Source of the DNA: Jaltomata sinuosa
Lineage: Eukaryota > Streptophyta > Magnoliopsida > Solanales > Solanaceae
DNA length: 64,000 nt
Direction of reading: 5' to 3'
Assembly (NCBI GenBank): GCA_003996215.1
Contig: QJPP01000002.1
Span: 2,418,001 to 2,482,000 of the forward strand
Shown here: in pieces, positions 10,523 through 21,400 of the stretch
Numbering within the stretch: the first letter of the stretch is position 1
How the letters are laid out: every line of letters starts with the position of its first letter
Translations under genes and position numbers: made by a program
Notes under the pieces: generated by a model
What the model saw: only the letters and a program-made list of their open reading frames with translations
Database searches by the model: none
Told to the model about the DNA's origin: nothing

Positions 10523-11940
10523 TTAATTTTTTATTAAAAAAAATACTAATATACAACCTAAATGTATATTATATCGTAAATGAGTCACTGCCAAAAACAA
10601 ATTAAAAAAAAAGGTCGCATGTATATATAATATATATATACAATGTATAGATCATATATATGTGATGTATAACTATATGTCAGAGATGTATATATACCTA
10701 TATACACTATTTATACAATATTTATACATTTCAGCAAGAGAAATTATGGAATGTGAGAAAGGAAGAGAAAAGAATCAATATGCACTTCATGTGCAATAAG
10801 TCAGAATCATCATTTTTCATAAATATTTTTGGATGAATGGTCATTTTATGCAATAAGTTTGGCCGAATGACCACTTATTGTAGTAAAAAATAAGTGGGCT
10901 ATTTTTTGTGTAAAAAATTTAACTCAATGGACATTTTGTCTAATTTTTCTTATATATTACTTATATGTATTTTTTATGTTGGTTTTTGAAGGAAAATATT
11001 TTATTTATAAACTCAAATAATTATCCACAATTCTCACAATTGAAAATAGTTGGCAGCATCCCTATTTATAATAGTACAATACCTAATTTAGTTAGGACTA
11101 GAAAACATATTCCTATATTATTTAAAGATGAATAATAAACGTATTCCTCTAAACAATTCTAAATTTTAGACATGAAATCATCTCGATGTTTCGAGTCTTT
11201 GATATATATATATATATATTTCACTCAAAATAATTCATGTTTGCGGCACATCAAATTTTAAAATCAAGTTTTGAAGAAACTTTAATGGTTGAACATGGAA
11301 GTGAAAGAAGAAGAAGAAGTGGAAGAAGAATCAGAAGAAGAAGTGAAGGATGGTGAGAATCATAAGGAAGAAGAGAAACGTATTGCTGTAAAAGATGTAG
11401 TTAAAGAGGATATAGTTAAGGGTGCACTTCGCGGCGCAAAATACTATGTGAGCGGGATGGAGTGGGGACTGAGGGTTGGGGTGGTAGGGTGAGGATGGTC
11501 AAAGGATGGGGAGTGGGAATATTGGGAGCGGGTAGAGAGGAGATAATGAACTTGAATTGCTACTTATGAAATTTTTCTTTCCTACTTTCATTATGATAGC
11601 AGGAGCGGCTCAAGAACATTGGGCGCTAAAGTGACTTCAAGTGAAATTCGGACATAAATCTTCAATTTTTTGAAATAAAAATTTATATAATTAGAAATTA
11701 TATTAAAAATAATATAAGTCACAATAATTAATACTTGAAATATTTAAAAAGTATATATTATTAGAATGTAAATTAACCATCAATGACAATCAATCACATT
11801 GACTTATAAGTAATTCTTTTTAACCAATTAAATATGAAAAAATTTAGAAAAAAACAGTTTCCTCGGTACCAACACACGGTAAATTGTAATGCCCTATGTA
11901 AGTCATAACTTTTGTACTATATAATGCCCTGTAACCAAAC
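10523..11940. other. AT-rich repeat patchwork
   Basis: Holds (TA)-rich runs (10617-10640, 11203-11219), a decayed LTR-like stretch (about 10978-11150), a GAA-rich acidic open frame (11289-11492) that looks like low complexity rather than a gene, and a G-rich piece (about 11430-11590) related to the MITEs at 20.6 and 36.3 kb. Confidence 0.5.
10978..11150 (-). repeat. LTR-like remnant
   Basis: Begins TGTTGG on plus and, in reverse, matches the stretch at 53751-53930: shared 'TAATTATTTGAGTTTAT' and 'AATAAAATATTTTCCTT' phrases and similar order. This suggests two decayed solo LTRs of one family in opposite orientations. Confidence 0.4.
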
Positions 11941-13061
11941 TTAGGATTGAAGAGAGAAGAGAGAGTCGACGTACGGTACAATCCAATTTATGGAAAGTGA
12001 TGCTTCAAGCCCAGTAACTTTTATAAGTTGTTCAAATTTATGATTTTTTGAGTTGTAAACCACGAATTCAGTATTATATCTCAACAACAACAAGTCCCCA
12101 TTCTTGGTAAAGGTCACAGGCCTCAGGCAACGTCTGTAATTCCATGCATGGTGCGTTAATTCAACTGTCATGATGTTACTCCATAATGCATTCTTTTTCA
12201 TATGCCAAACTTGGAAATTGAACTTCGAGTCGTTGTCTATGCACAACCTAGCCAAACAAAGATTTTCTCCTAGAGCATACAGAGCTGGACTATCCCTAGG
12301 TTTAATTCTATCTGGAAATAATACTTCCCCACAATGTTCCTTATTATTCTCCAAACAAAATCGTGTGATAGTAAAGTCATTCGAAGGGGGCCTTCCCGGA
12401 ATATCAATGACTCCCATAATGTAAACATCCCATCTACTACAACAATGTCCCCACCATTGGGACTAAATGGAGACAACTTGCCTATCAATTCCCACGACTT
12501 ACTTTTTTTTGTCGAAAATATTTCGACATCAAACTCGAGAGAAAAAACTTTTTGGCCTACTCTTACTATTTTGTAATCGTCTACGGAAGAAACATAGCCA
12601 AACCCATAAATAGCAGGGAATCGCTTCCTATCCCTCCTTTTAAGGATCGGACTAGGGATTATTCTTGATTCTCTAATGGTCGGGTTCCAAAAAATGACTT
12701 CATCATAAGGGAAAACTAGAACAAGTATCCCATTGCAAGAACTAATAAATTCCCTACTCAATTGATCATAATTGATTCTCGGAATTACGTCCGGAGGATC
12801 AACAAGAGAGACAACGGAATCATGCTCAAGTGGAGCGTCTACGGAGTAGTAGTAGTGATGATTTTCCTTTTGGCAAGACATCAACAATTTGTGGCTATTT
12901 ATATCTCTTTTGCATCGATCGTGGTGAAGATTGATGAATTGGCCATCTTCAATTAGAGAACGCCACGATTTGCAAATGCGTTTGAACCTTATAAGTGATT
13001 TTGCAGGAAGTTTTACTAGTATATCAATGATGATATCACTAGGAACGTTATTGTTATGCAT
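11941..13061 (-). pseudogene. FBA-type F-box gene with a single frameshift
   Basis: The N-terminal frame (13061 to about 12430) starts with a clear F-box: 'PSDIIIDILVKLPAKSLIRF' and 'KRICKSWRSLIEDGQFI', about residues 7-45. An F-box-associated (FBA_1) region follows, including 'ISSCNGILVLVF', 'FWNPTIRESR' and 'GFGYVSSVDDYKIVRV'. At 12429-12431 the frame shifts by one base, in the sequence coding '..VVDG(x)VYIMGVIDI', and the rest continues in the next frame to the stop at 11941 ('WNYRRCLRPVTFTKNGDLLL', 'YNSKNHKFEQL'). Corrected length would be about 373 residues, normal for the family. Such proteins are SCF ubiquitin-ligase adaptors (F-box to SKP1, FBA to substrate). Only one lesion is seen, so a recent pseudogene, a polymorphism or a sequencing error are all possible. 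Confidence 0.85.
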
Positions 13062-15465
13062 TGTGATATGTACTGCTTCTGCTTGTTATGTCCAATGATT
13101 GTGGCTAGGGTAAAGGGTGTATAATATATAAAGATGGGAAAAAACAAAGTTAATTCCTTTTTTATTAGGAAAAGGATTCTTAACCGCTTTATAATTCTTT
13201 CATGTTAGCTTATTTTTGTCTTTTTATTTAATTTAGGGAAAAAACATATATATATATATATATATATAGCAGATTTTAATCTCTTTTTTTAGCTTTTTCA
13301 AGTGTTTGGTAAAGTAAAAAAATAATTAAAAAAAAGCTAAAAACTCATTTAAAAAAATTAAAAGCTAAAAGCTGCCCCCCACCCAGTTTTTTGCTTTTAG
13401 CTTAAAATTCTTTTTAAGTTTAACCGATACATTTACCCTTTTATCCCTTATAATTTTCCGTAATTCCAACATTACCCTCACTTTTCAGTCGTAAAACATA
13501 CAAAGTACTCTCTTTTCTCTCATTCTAATCCCGTTTCTCCATCTTTCCCTTTCTCCTACAATAAAAAAGTGAAATTTAATCCACTTAAAAATTGTTTAGA
13601 GGAGTATTTAAATGCCCGTAAAGTTAAAGGTCTAAAGTAAGTTTGTCGGACAAGTTTAAGGGTGTTTTGATGTATTTTCTCTAAACTATAAGTGACCTAT
13701 TTTTTGTGTAAGAAAATATAACACAATGGTAATTTATTTCTAATTTTTCCTTTTTTATTCGTTCAATGGATAATAATTAAGTTCTATTGTTACTTCAATT
13801 CAAATTATAATGAAACAACAAAATAGTAAATAACTTTTTCTGCGTCTAACTTAACTTGAAATCTTGAATTACAATACTAATTGAAACACTTGATATTTAT
13901 AATTAAATAAAATATGGTAAAATTTCAACAGTAGTCATCCTTTATATTTTTTCTTTTCAATCGTGGATTTGAAATTTGTCTTTAGGATTTGAACTTGAAT
14001 TTACCCCTCTCTCTCTCGATCGAACAAGCAGTAACTCAAAATCTGAGCATGTTCTCCATTATAGAAGGCCTAAAACTTCAGTGGTTCTTCACCAATAACT
14101 CGGAAAATGGAACGTTTAGAGAGTAGCAATTTATCTTTTTGCCGCATCATTTTGTGTTCGTCTACCAAATTCCTTGTCGTCTTCATCCTTTCTCTTATAG
14201 CAATATAAATGAAGTAATTGCATGTTTGACCAAGCTTTTGGGAGGCCAAAAGTGTTTTTTTCTTTCTTTTAGGAAGTGCTTATTTTTATAAAGTAAAGGA
14301 GTTTGATCATGTTTTTTTGAGAGAAATAAGTATTTTTGGGAAGTAGCAGAATCTGATTTTCAGAAGCTTAGAAAAAAGTTTTCGCTCAAAAGTACGTTTA
14401 AGAAGAATAAACTTAGAAGTACTTTTTTAAATATTGCTAATATTAATTGTTGCTCAAAAATATTTTTAAAATTAATTGACCAAACACAAACCTAGTCTTT
14501 GACCAACTATATGTGCGAAATTTAAAATTCCTCCATACCAAATACATTCCTAGTCTTTCTTTAAAAAAATTATTGCAATTATTAGAGAATGCAATTAAGT
14601 TACTAATATATGTTGGTTTTTTCTATATCATGTCACATATTTCCTTTCTTGTCCATGAATATTTTGCCTAGAATGATTGTTGTGCAAGATGTCACTAAAT
14701 ATCATCTCGAAAATGTTTGAGAGAAAACAATGAATTATATAAAAAAAGAATATATAAATATTCTACACAACCATCAACGTAGAATAAATATTAAATAACT
14801 ACATCAAAAATTGTCAAATTTAATTTGGAAAAACAAAAAAACATAGTACAAGATGATCAACACATACATCAAGATATTGATTAATTAAAAATAATTATTT
14901 GGTAATACTATACAAAAGAAAAGATAAATGATTACTAGACAAAAGTAACTACCCAAGTTCCAGGAGAATGAAAATCCCATTAGCAGATCACATAATGGGT
15001 AGAACACACCCATGGTTGTGGTAACATGTCTCATATACATGTTAAAAAAAAAAAAGCTTTCGATCAGAGCACAAATCAGAAATTTAAAATAATGAATTAT
15101 AAAAAAAAAGATATAAATATTCTACACAACCATCAATCTAAAATAAATATTAAATAACTGTATCAAAAATTGTCAAATTTAGTTTGGAAAAACAACATAG
15201 AAAAAAAGAAAATTAAAATACTACAAGATTATTAACACATACAATGGGGAATTGATTATTTGGAAACAATTGTTTGGTAATGCCTATACAAAAGATAATA
15301 AGTTAAATGAAATGATTAATGGACAAAAGTAACTATTCAAATTCCTCGGGAATGAGCATGTTTGGTGTCCTCTTTGCATTTTTAACTAAGTTCGATTTAT
15401 TATTTCAAAATTACATTCATATTCTTTTTTGGTATTGGTGCAACCGTCTTCTTGAATTTCGAAAT
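13062..15465. other. intergenic with MITE-like and duplicated AT-rich blocks
   Basis: A (TA)n run lies at about 13247-13267. A block with TTTTGGGAGGCCAAAAGTG at about 14238 recurs near 16767, together with the preceding TCATTTTGTGTTCGTC phrase (14146 and 16682). The block at about 14745-14880 ('AAATATTCTACACAACCATC') recurs at about 15105-15240 and about 20925-21060. No gene seen. Confidence 0.55.
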
Positions 15466-16409
15466 TTACCTATGTTTAGGAGAAAATAAACTTTCTACAT
15501 ACTCTATAACCGGACTGAAGAAAAGTGGTAACTCAATCCCAACAATTTCAACTATTTCAATTTTTTTTAAAATTATAGACCTCGAAATTATCTTTATGTC
15601 TCATAAACATTATGTCTCCATTAATTTTCATTAAGCTCACGGGCCTCAAGCAACGTCTGCAATGCATCGATGGAATTGTCAAGATCTTACTCCATGTGTT
15701 GCTCATTAATTCATTATTCTTCATCTTACTCCATGTGTTGCTCATTAATTCATTATTCTTCCTATGCCAAATTTCAAAAACGCAACTCGCTAAATCGTGC
15801 ATCCTAGTCAAACAAAAAAATTCTCCTAAAACACACAAAATTTTGATCTTGGAACCTTTGAACCCGATCTGGAAACAATACTTGCTGAAATTGTTTCTTT
15901 TCCAAACAAAATTTAATATAATATATTCATTTATACTACTAGATAAATCTGTCATCACAATCATATAAACAACCCCATCTAAGGTAACAATATCTCCTTC
16001 GGAGAAAAAGTTATTCGGAGGAAACTTGCCAATCAATTTTCATGAGTCACTCCTCGTAAAATAAAAATCAATCTCAAAATAACTATCTGAAGGATCTTTT
16101 TTTCATACACTAACTATTTTATAATTGTCAGAAGAGGAAACGTAGCCAAAACATAAATAGCAGAAAATTGCTTCCTCTCCCTCTTTTTCTTTTTAAGGAT
16201 TGGGCTCTAAATTTTTCTTGATTCTCTAATGGGCCAGGTTTCACAAAATAACATAATGACGATTCACATCACTTTTAGATGTATCATGGTGAAGTTTGAT
16301 GAATTAGGGATCTTCAACTAGAGATTGCCATAATTTGCAAATGCATTTGAACTGTAAAAGCGATTTGATAGGAAGGTTTTAGAAGAATTTGAAAGGTATC
16401 ATTAGGCAT
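15466..16409 (-). pseudogene. FBA-type F-box pseudogene
   Basis: A decayed relative of the 12-kb gene. The F-box remnant lies at about 16300-16409 (ATG at 16409; readable 'LPIKSLLQFKCICKLWQSL' with a frame change and a stop). A large deletion removes the front of the FBA region. A readable FBA part runs 16036-15557 ('GDIVTLDGVVYMIV', 'CRRCLRPVSLMKINGDIMFM', 'YNFKKN'). A further frame change in an A/T run leads to a tail ending 'YVESLFSPKHR' with its stop at 15466. It also carries an in-frame 39-bp tandem duplication. Confidence 0.85.
15684..15761. repeat. 39-bp tandem duplication inside the F-box pseudogene
   Basis: Two copies start at 15684 and 15723 (ATCTTACTCCATGTGTTGCT...). On minus this doubles 13 residues, 'KNNELMSNTWSKM/I'. 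It is in frame, so it may predate loss of function. Confidence 0.9.
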
Positions 16410-18134
16410 TCTAGAAATCTTTGGCTTGAACAATTGATTGCTGATTTTGATCGACTGTGGATAGTGTTTTGCGCTTGAGTTTCTCTTATTCTGTAAAAGG
16501 GAGTTAAGCTTCTCTATGTTAACATGTTTGCTTCAGCACGAGATACGCTTCAGCACGAGAGCAATCTCGTCATTTCACGTGCTTTTGGTTACAAGCAGAA
16601 AGTTGTTTTGCATAAACACGTGCTCCCCCAATTTTGCCAGCTAGAATAAGAAAACCACCGCTCTAGCTGCAGCCACCACATCATTTTGTGTTCGTCCGTC
16701 AAATTTCCGGTTGTCTTCATCCTTTTGATATAGCAAATTAGCAACTAATGAAGCAATAACTTAGTTGGCCAAACTTTTGGGAGGTCAAAAGTGTTTTTTT
16801 TTCTTTCAGAAAATATTTATTTTATAAAAAGTAAAGGTCTTTGACCAAGCTTCAAACACTATTTATTGCTAAAAAAATATTTTCTAAATTAATTGACCAA
16901 ACAACAAATCATTTCTCCCACTAAGAGTACTTTTCTACAGAGTATTTTTGAAAATGTAAATTTCAAAACAAACTAATTTCGAAAAAATGGTCAAACAGTC
17001 TATAAGAGTTGACCTTTTCTTGCAAGAGTAGATATCAATTTTAACTTGCATTTTTTTTTTGAAAAAATTATGTGGTATAGAAACATTGAGGCCATAATTA
17101 TAAGGCATAGCTAATGTTTAAATTAATTATCATCTATAACTATGGTTTAGATTAAATAGCTATTTTTTTGTGGATCAAGCATATACAAATACAAATATAT
17201 CATTTGTATATATATTAATTATAATATACAATTTCAATTTGTACACCAGTGAATTTATATACAATCCAAATCATATTATCTGAATTATACATTTGTATAG
17301 TTATATATGTGCATTTGTACAATTCAAATGTATTTGTGAATTGAAATATTTATGTATTATTGTATCAGCGAATTTATATGTGTTCTAAATCATATAATCT
17401 TAATTATACATTTGTATATTTGTATTTCTTTTTCCAAATCGTGATCCCTGAAAATCTGATTTTGCAACAAAAATTTTGAAAATTTATTGTTTTACTTTGT
17501 ATTTGTAAATATGTGTGTGTTTTAAAAGACAGTTTTGAGGCTCGCCCCGGGGCGAGACACTGGCAAAACACCTCGGGGCTTACGTGTGGGGCTTAAGTCC
17601 TATGAGGCTTACGCCCTAAGCGCCCGAGCGTACTCCCCAAACACGCCTAACGCCCAACACTCGGGACTCGCCTAATAGTTCTACCCAATTGTATGTCAAA
17701 TTTCTTAGTCAACATTGTTGATTCTCATTAATTATCTTCAATAAATGAATGATGTTTAGTAGTTCTTTTCATCTATATATACCGACATTATAAATAACTT
17801 TTACATGACTATTAAATCAAGTCACGTTTACCTGTTGCGTATTACATGTAATAAGGTCACTTTTACTTGTACATGACATGTAATTTGTCGTATTTTACCC
17901 TATCAGGTCAAATATGATATTTATAGTCTTGAAAGTAAGTCAGGTTATACATGCTACAACAAGTAAAGATGACGTAATAGTATAACATTCTCTACATTGT
18001 CAACACATATATACAAGTTGAACTCTTGTGAACACGTTTTGAAAGACATGATATAGTGTAAACGTTTATTTTACATTGTCGATATATATAAATTAAACTC
18101 GATGTATTATAAGAATAGACAAAAGAATAGGTAC
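16410..18134. other. intergenic; GC-rich dispersed repeat and AT-rich DNA
   Basis: A conspicuously GC-rich repeat sits at about 17530-17690 (phrases like GGGGCTTACGTGTGG and AGGCTTACGCCC), related to pieces at 40560-41170. The rest is AT-rich. I looked here for the missing 3' exons of the adjoining VAMP72 remnant and found none. Confidence 0.5.
17530..17690. repeat. GC-rich 'CTTACGCC' dispersed repeat
   Basis: Strong local rise in GC, with repeated CTTACGCC/GGGGCTTACG phrases, against an AT-rich surround. Similar phrases occur at 41088-41160 and 40570-40640. The family is not identified. Confidence 0.5.
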
Positions 18135-19268
18135 CCAAATTCTTTGCTTAGACTTTTAGCAGTAGCAGTAGTAGCTTTTCCTCCACCATATTTCTTGCTA
18201 AAATCATCCTTTATACGTTCCAAAAATGCAATGGGAAGTTGCCTGCCTCCTGATTCTGTAGCCACCACACAATAGGCTGCAATAATATCATAATCTTAGT
18301 AACATGTTGACAAAAAATAATCACAACATAAAATTTCGCATAAGTTATACAATGTTTGGTTAATTGAACAAGAAAAGTCGAGCACCATCCAAAAAAGCTT
18401 CCCCAAACTCAAACTAATATTAAAAATTACCCCAAAATTCACTACTAGAAAAGTAGGAATTAATGACAGACAAATTATGTAGCTAAACAGTAATAATCAT
18501 TGCTAATTCTACTTACCGATGGATTATCACAAAATTTTGTTAGTTACGAGCAATTTAACGACATATTAGAGACAAAGTTTGTAGCTAATTCCAGTTTTTC
18601 TTCATCATGTAATATTTTGAGACAATCTAAGACAATTAAGTGTGACAGAAGTCATTTTTAAAGAAAATTTTTGAGTACACGTTTTCCTTGTGAAAAATAT
18701 TTTTCGTAATCAAACATCAGGAAATAATTTTATGAAAAATGACTTTTGTCACACTAAACGTAAACAATAATTTGTTTTAGTCATGTAAGAAATGAACACC
18801 CCGAAACAAATAGGATGATAATCGATCAATAAGCACAAGCAGGCAAAATTACAACAAACACAAATACTAAATGGATCCAAATTGAATCTTCATTGTTCAT
18901 AAATAGATCCAATTGATCAAAATTATAACAACACCAAAAACTAAACATCATATCAAACAAATTAGGATCCACAATATGAATCTTCACTGTCTATCTCGTT
19001 CCATTTGCAAACGCAAAAGAAAAAAACTTTTATTTATAGAACGCACGATCATAAATGGAAAAGAAATTAGAAAACTCACTGAATCCATTCTCGGCGAGGA
19101 AATTGAAAGTGTGGCCATCACAATTGTAGGTGAACCTATTATTAGACGCGGGTAATTTCTGGAGGCATTGCGAGGCAATGCTATTGAAATTACCCGTGAA
19201 TTCAGTATATTCAGCCAAAATCACCATCCCCGGGCAACGAAACTGTAGATCAACGTTTGTTGCCCCAT
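18135..19268 (-). pseudogene. VAMP72: VAMP72-type R-SNARE, longin exons only
   Basis: Exon 1 (19268-19080) reads MGQQTLIYSFVARG, then after a 1-base loss in a G run near 19230 'MVILAEYTEFTGNFNSIASQ', 'CLQKLPASNNRFTYNCDGHT', 'FNFLAENGF', ending at a GTGAGT donor. Exon 2 (18276-18135) starts after an ATTATTGCAG acceptor and reads '(T)YCVVATESGGRQLPIAFL', 'ERIKDDFSKKYGGGKATT', 'SLSKEFG', followed by GT. Phases match across the junction. This is the longin domain of plant VAMP721-727 proteins, which act in secretory and endosomal membrane fusion. The exons for the SNARE helix and membrane anchor are not found in the following kilobase. With the frameshift, this indicates a truncated duplicate rather than an active gene. 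Confidence 0.85.
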
Positions 19269-19565
19269 CTCCCCCCTTTCAATTTCTCTTTGAATCCTTT
19301 TTGTTAATGAAAGGGAGAAAAAAAGGATTCTAGAGAGAAAGAGAAAGAGAAGAGAGGGGAAAAGAGGTAATTACTAAGAGCGTCCTCTTAAAAGGAAACA
19401 AATACAACCATCAATCGACATAAAAATATTGTGCCGATGTCAATAAAAAATAATTAGCACAATACACAATAATGTTGTCAAATAAGACGAATCTTTATTA
19501 ATATATCATTGTGCCTAACACGATCTTTATTGTATTTTCAAAATCAATTTTCACATTCCAATTTA

Positions 19566-19871
19566 TCAGGGATTGAGAATTTTTGGATTTTCACATTCAA
19601 AGTAGAGGAGTGCCCATTCCATTGCCATCCAGATTGGTGGGCATTTTGCTACTTTCGACATCCGGGTGAGCAGGCTGGACGGAGACATCCATCCCTTCAT
19701 TCAGTCACTCTGTGTCATTTCTTCCCTTATGCATGTCGATGGAGCGACGCTTGTTGGTACGCGCATGGCATGTATGAGATTCACTTACATCCAGATAGTT
19801 TTCGCACTACCTTCTGTATTGGTAGATGCATCACATACCCATGTTTCTTCGCGCACACACCCTATGATTGA
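19566..19871 (+). pseudogene. RR-TZF zinc-finger pseudogene (copy of 3324-3758)
   Basis: Reads 'FWIFTFKVEECPFHCHP', finger 1 'CHFFPYACRWSDACWYAH', linker 'LHPDSFRTTFC', finger 2 'CIGRCITYPCFFAH', then stops at 19871 right after 'HTPYD'. The start methionine of the 3-kb copy is an isoleucine codon here, and the Gly-Ser tail is lost. The finger ligands are intact, so it was lost recently or is still read from an upstream exon. Confidence 0.8.
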
Positions 19872-20039
19872 GGGTGAGAGCATGGACACGGGCAGAGACT
19901 CCATGTTTGGGTTTTCTTGCAACCATTGTTGATGGAGTTCTTGCTGATATGTTTAGGTATGAGTTGTTATTTAATTTTGGTATTGATTTCTAATTTTTTC
20001 TTTCTATTCTGCATATACTGATTTATAGTTTAAGTTGAA

Positions 20040-20206
20040 AGATTCCATTTTTTGGATGTATGAATACAAGGTGAGAGTGTGCACAGTTAGCAGGTGGCAT
20101 AAGTGGGAGGATTGCTTGTATGTCCACCCGTGAGGTGGCTCGCCGGAGAGACCCACGAACCCACTATGTTTTGATTTGTCCGTTTTTTGGGCCCAGTCGC
20201 TCATGA
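20040..20206 (+). pseudogene. RR-TZF pseudogene fragment (copy of 3854-4177)
   Basis: Readable start 'FWMYEYKVRVCTVSRWHKW', then a 2-base loss at the GCCCACCCCGGTGAG equivalent puts TGA in frame. The copy is cut off at about 20206 inside finger 1. Confidence 0.85.
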
Positions 20207-20559
20207 TATTAGATTAGTCTTTATAAACGACCTACACAAATATCTTTATTTTAAACAGTAAACCGAATCTCATTTTATCTAATATGACTTTATATGAGAT
20301 CACACTCATATATATGTAGTAGGTAAGTTAAATTATAGTTGAAGTTCTTTAATATAGGTTTGTTGGAAGAAATGAACTATACGATTTTTGACATTTTATA
20401 TTATTTATGATATTAGATTAGTCTTTATAAAAATCTACACAAATATTTTTATTACATACTATCTACTACATTAGTGTAATATATTCTATAAACTATATAT
20501 CCCTAAAAATTTAGTGTAATATTTTCTTGTGTGCAAAAATATTATTTGAAAATATTTAT

Positions 20560-20873
20560 CTATGATAAGACAAATATTATGGGAGGCGGGGATGGAAGGG
20601 TAATGGTGTAGGGTGATAGGGATGGGGGTTACGAGGGTAGGGGTGAAGATGAAGTATTAGAGGTTGATTTTCCTACTTCCATTAGAAAAATCAATATGAA
20701 ATGTCACTTGTAAGACTTGATTTCCCTACTTCCGTTAGTAAAAATTAGTTTTCTCATTTTTATTGAACTTGTTTTCTTAGAGAAACTGTTTTTCAAAAAA
20801 ATTGACCAACCAAATATACAAAAATTGAAAAGTATTTTTCAAAAAATATTTTCCTCCGTATTAAACACACTCC
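20560..20873 (+). mobile_element. hAT-like MITE, G-rich family
   Basis: Shares 'TGGGAGGCGGGG'-type G-rich start, 'GTCACTTGTAAGACTTGATTT', 'TTCTCATTTTTATTGAACTT' and a 'TTTTCCTCCGTATTAAACAC' end with the reverse-oriented element in CTF18 intron 20 (36270-36603). It inserted next to the truncated zinc-finger copy. Confidence 0.6.
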
Positions 20874-21224
20874 AAGTCTTTCTTTGAAAAAATTATTGTA
20901 ATTATTAGAGAAAAAAAATATTAAATATTCTGCACAACAATCAACCTAGAATAAAGATTAAATAATTGCATCAAGAATTATAAATTTAATTTGGAGAAAC
21001 AATATAGAAAAAATAAAATTAAAATAGTACAAGATAATCAACACATACAATGGAGAATTGATTATATGAAAACAATTGTTTGATAATGCCTATACAAAAG
21101 ATAATAAGGTAATGCATGCCTGATGTCCTTTCTTGCGTTTTAACTAAATTTGATTTATTTCTTTCAAAATCACATTTCTATTAGTTTTTGATATTGGTGT
21201 AACCATCTTCTTAAAATTCAGAAA

Positions 21225-21400
21225 CCGCCTCTGTTTAGAAGGAAACAAACTTTCTGCAAACGTTACAACTCAATTGAAGAAAAGAGTAACTCAAGCCCAA
21301 CAACTTCAACTATTTTAAATTTGTCTTTTTTTGTTTGGAATTATAGACCCCGAAATTACCTTTATGCCTTAGAAACATTATGACTCCATTAATTTAGTAA
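21225..21400 (-). pseudogene. 3' fragment of an FBA-type F-box gene
   Basis: Minus-strand 'FKIVEVVGLELLFSSIEL' and the 'ESLF'-like tail equivalent match the end of the 15.5-kb pseudogene. The flanking block from about 20925 also matches about 15105. It is a leftover of a third copy. Confidence 0.65.

Larger units (their letters stand above)
19376..20206 (+). repeat. segmental duplicate of the 3.1-4.0 kb zinc-finger region
   Basis: The non-coding lead (AAGAGCGTCCTCTT..., 'ATTGTGCCGATGTCAATAAA', 'TTGTCAAATAAGACGAATCT') and both zinc-finger frames are recognisable in the same order and orientation as 3122-4032. Similarity stops abruptly at about 20206 inside the second gene. Confidence 0.9.

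Noticed and set aside
11289..11492. Acidic Glu-rich 67-codon frame
   Set aside because: It arises from a GAA/GAAGAA run followed by G-rich MITE sequence. No domain and no family resemblance.
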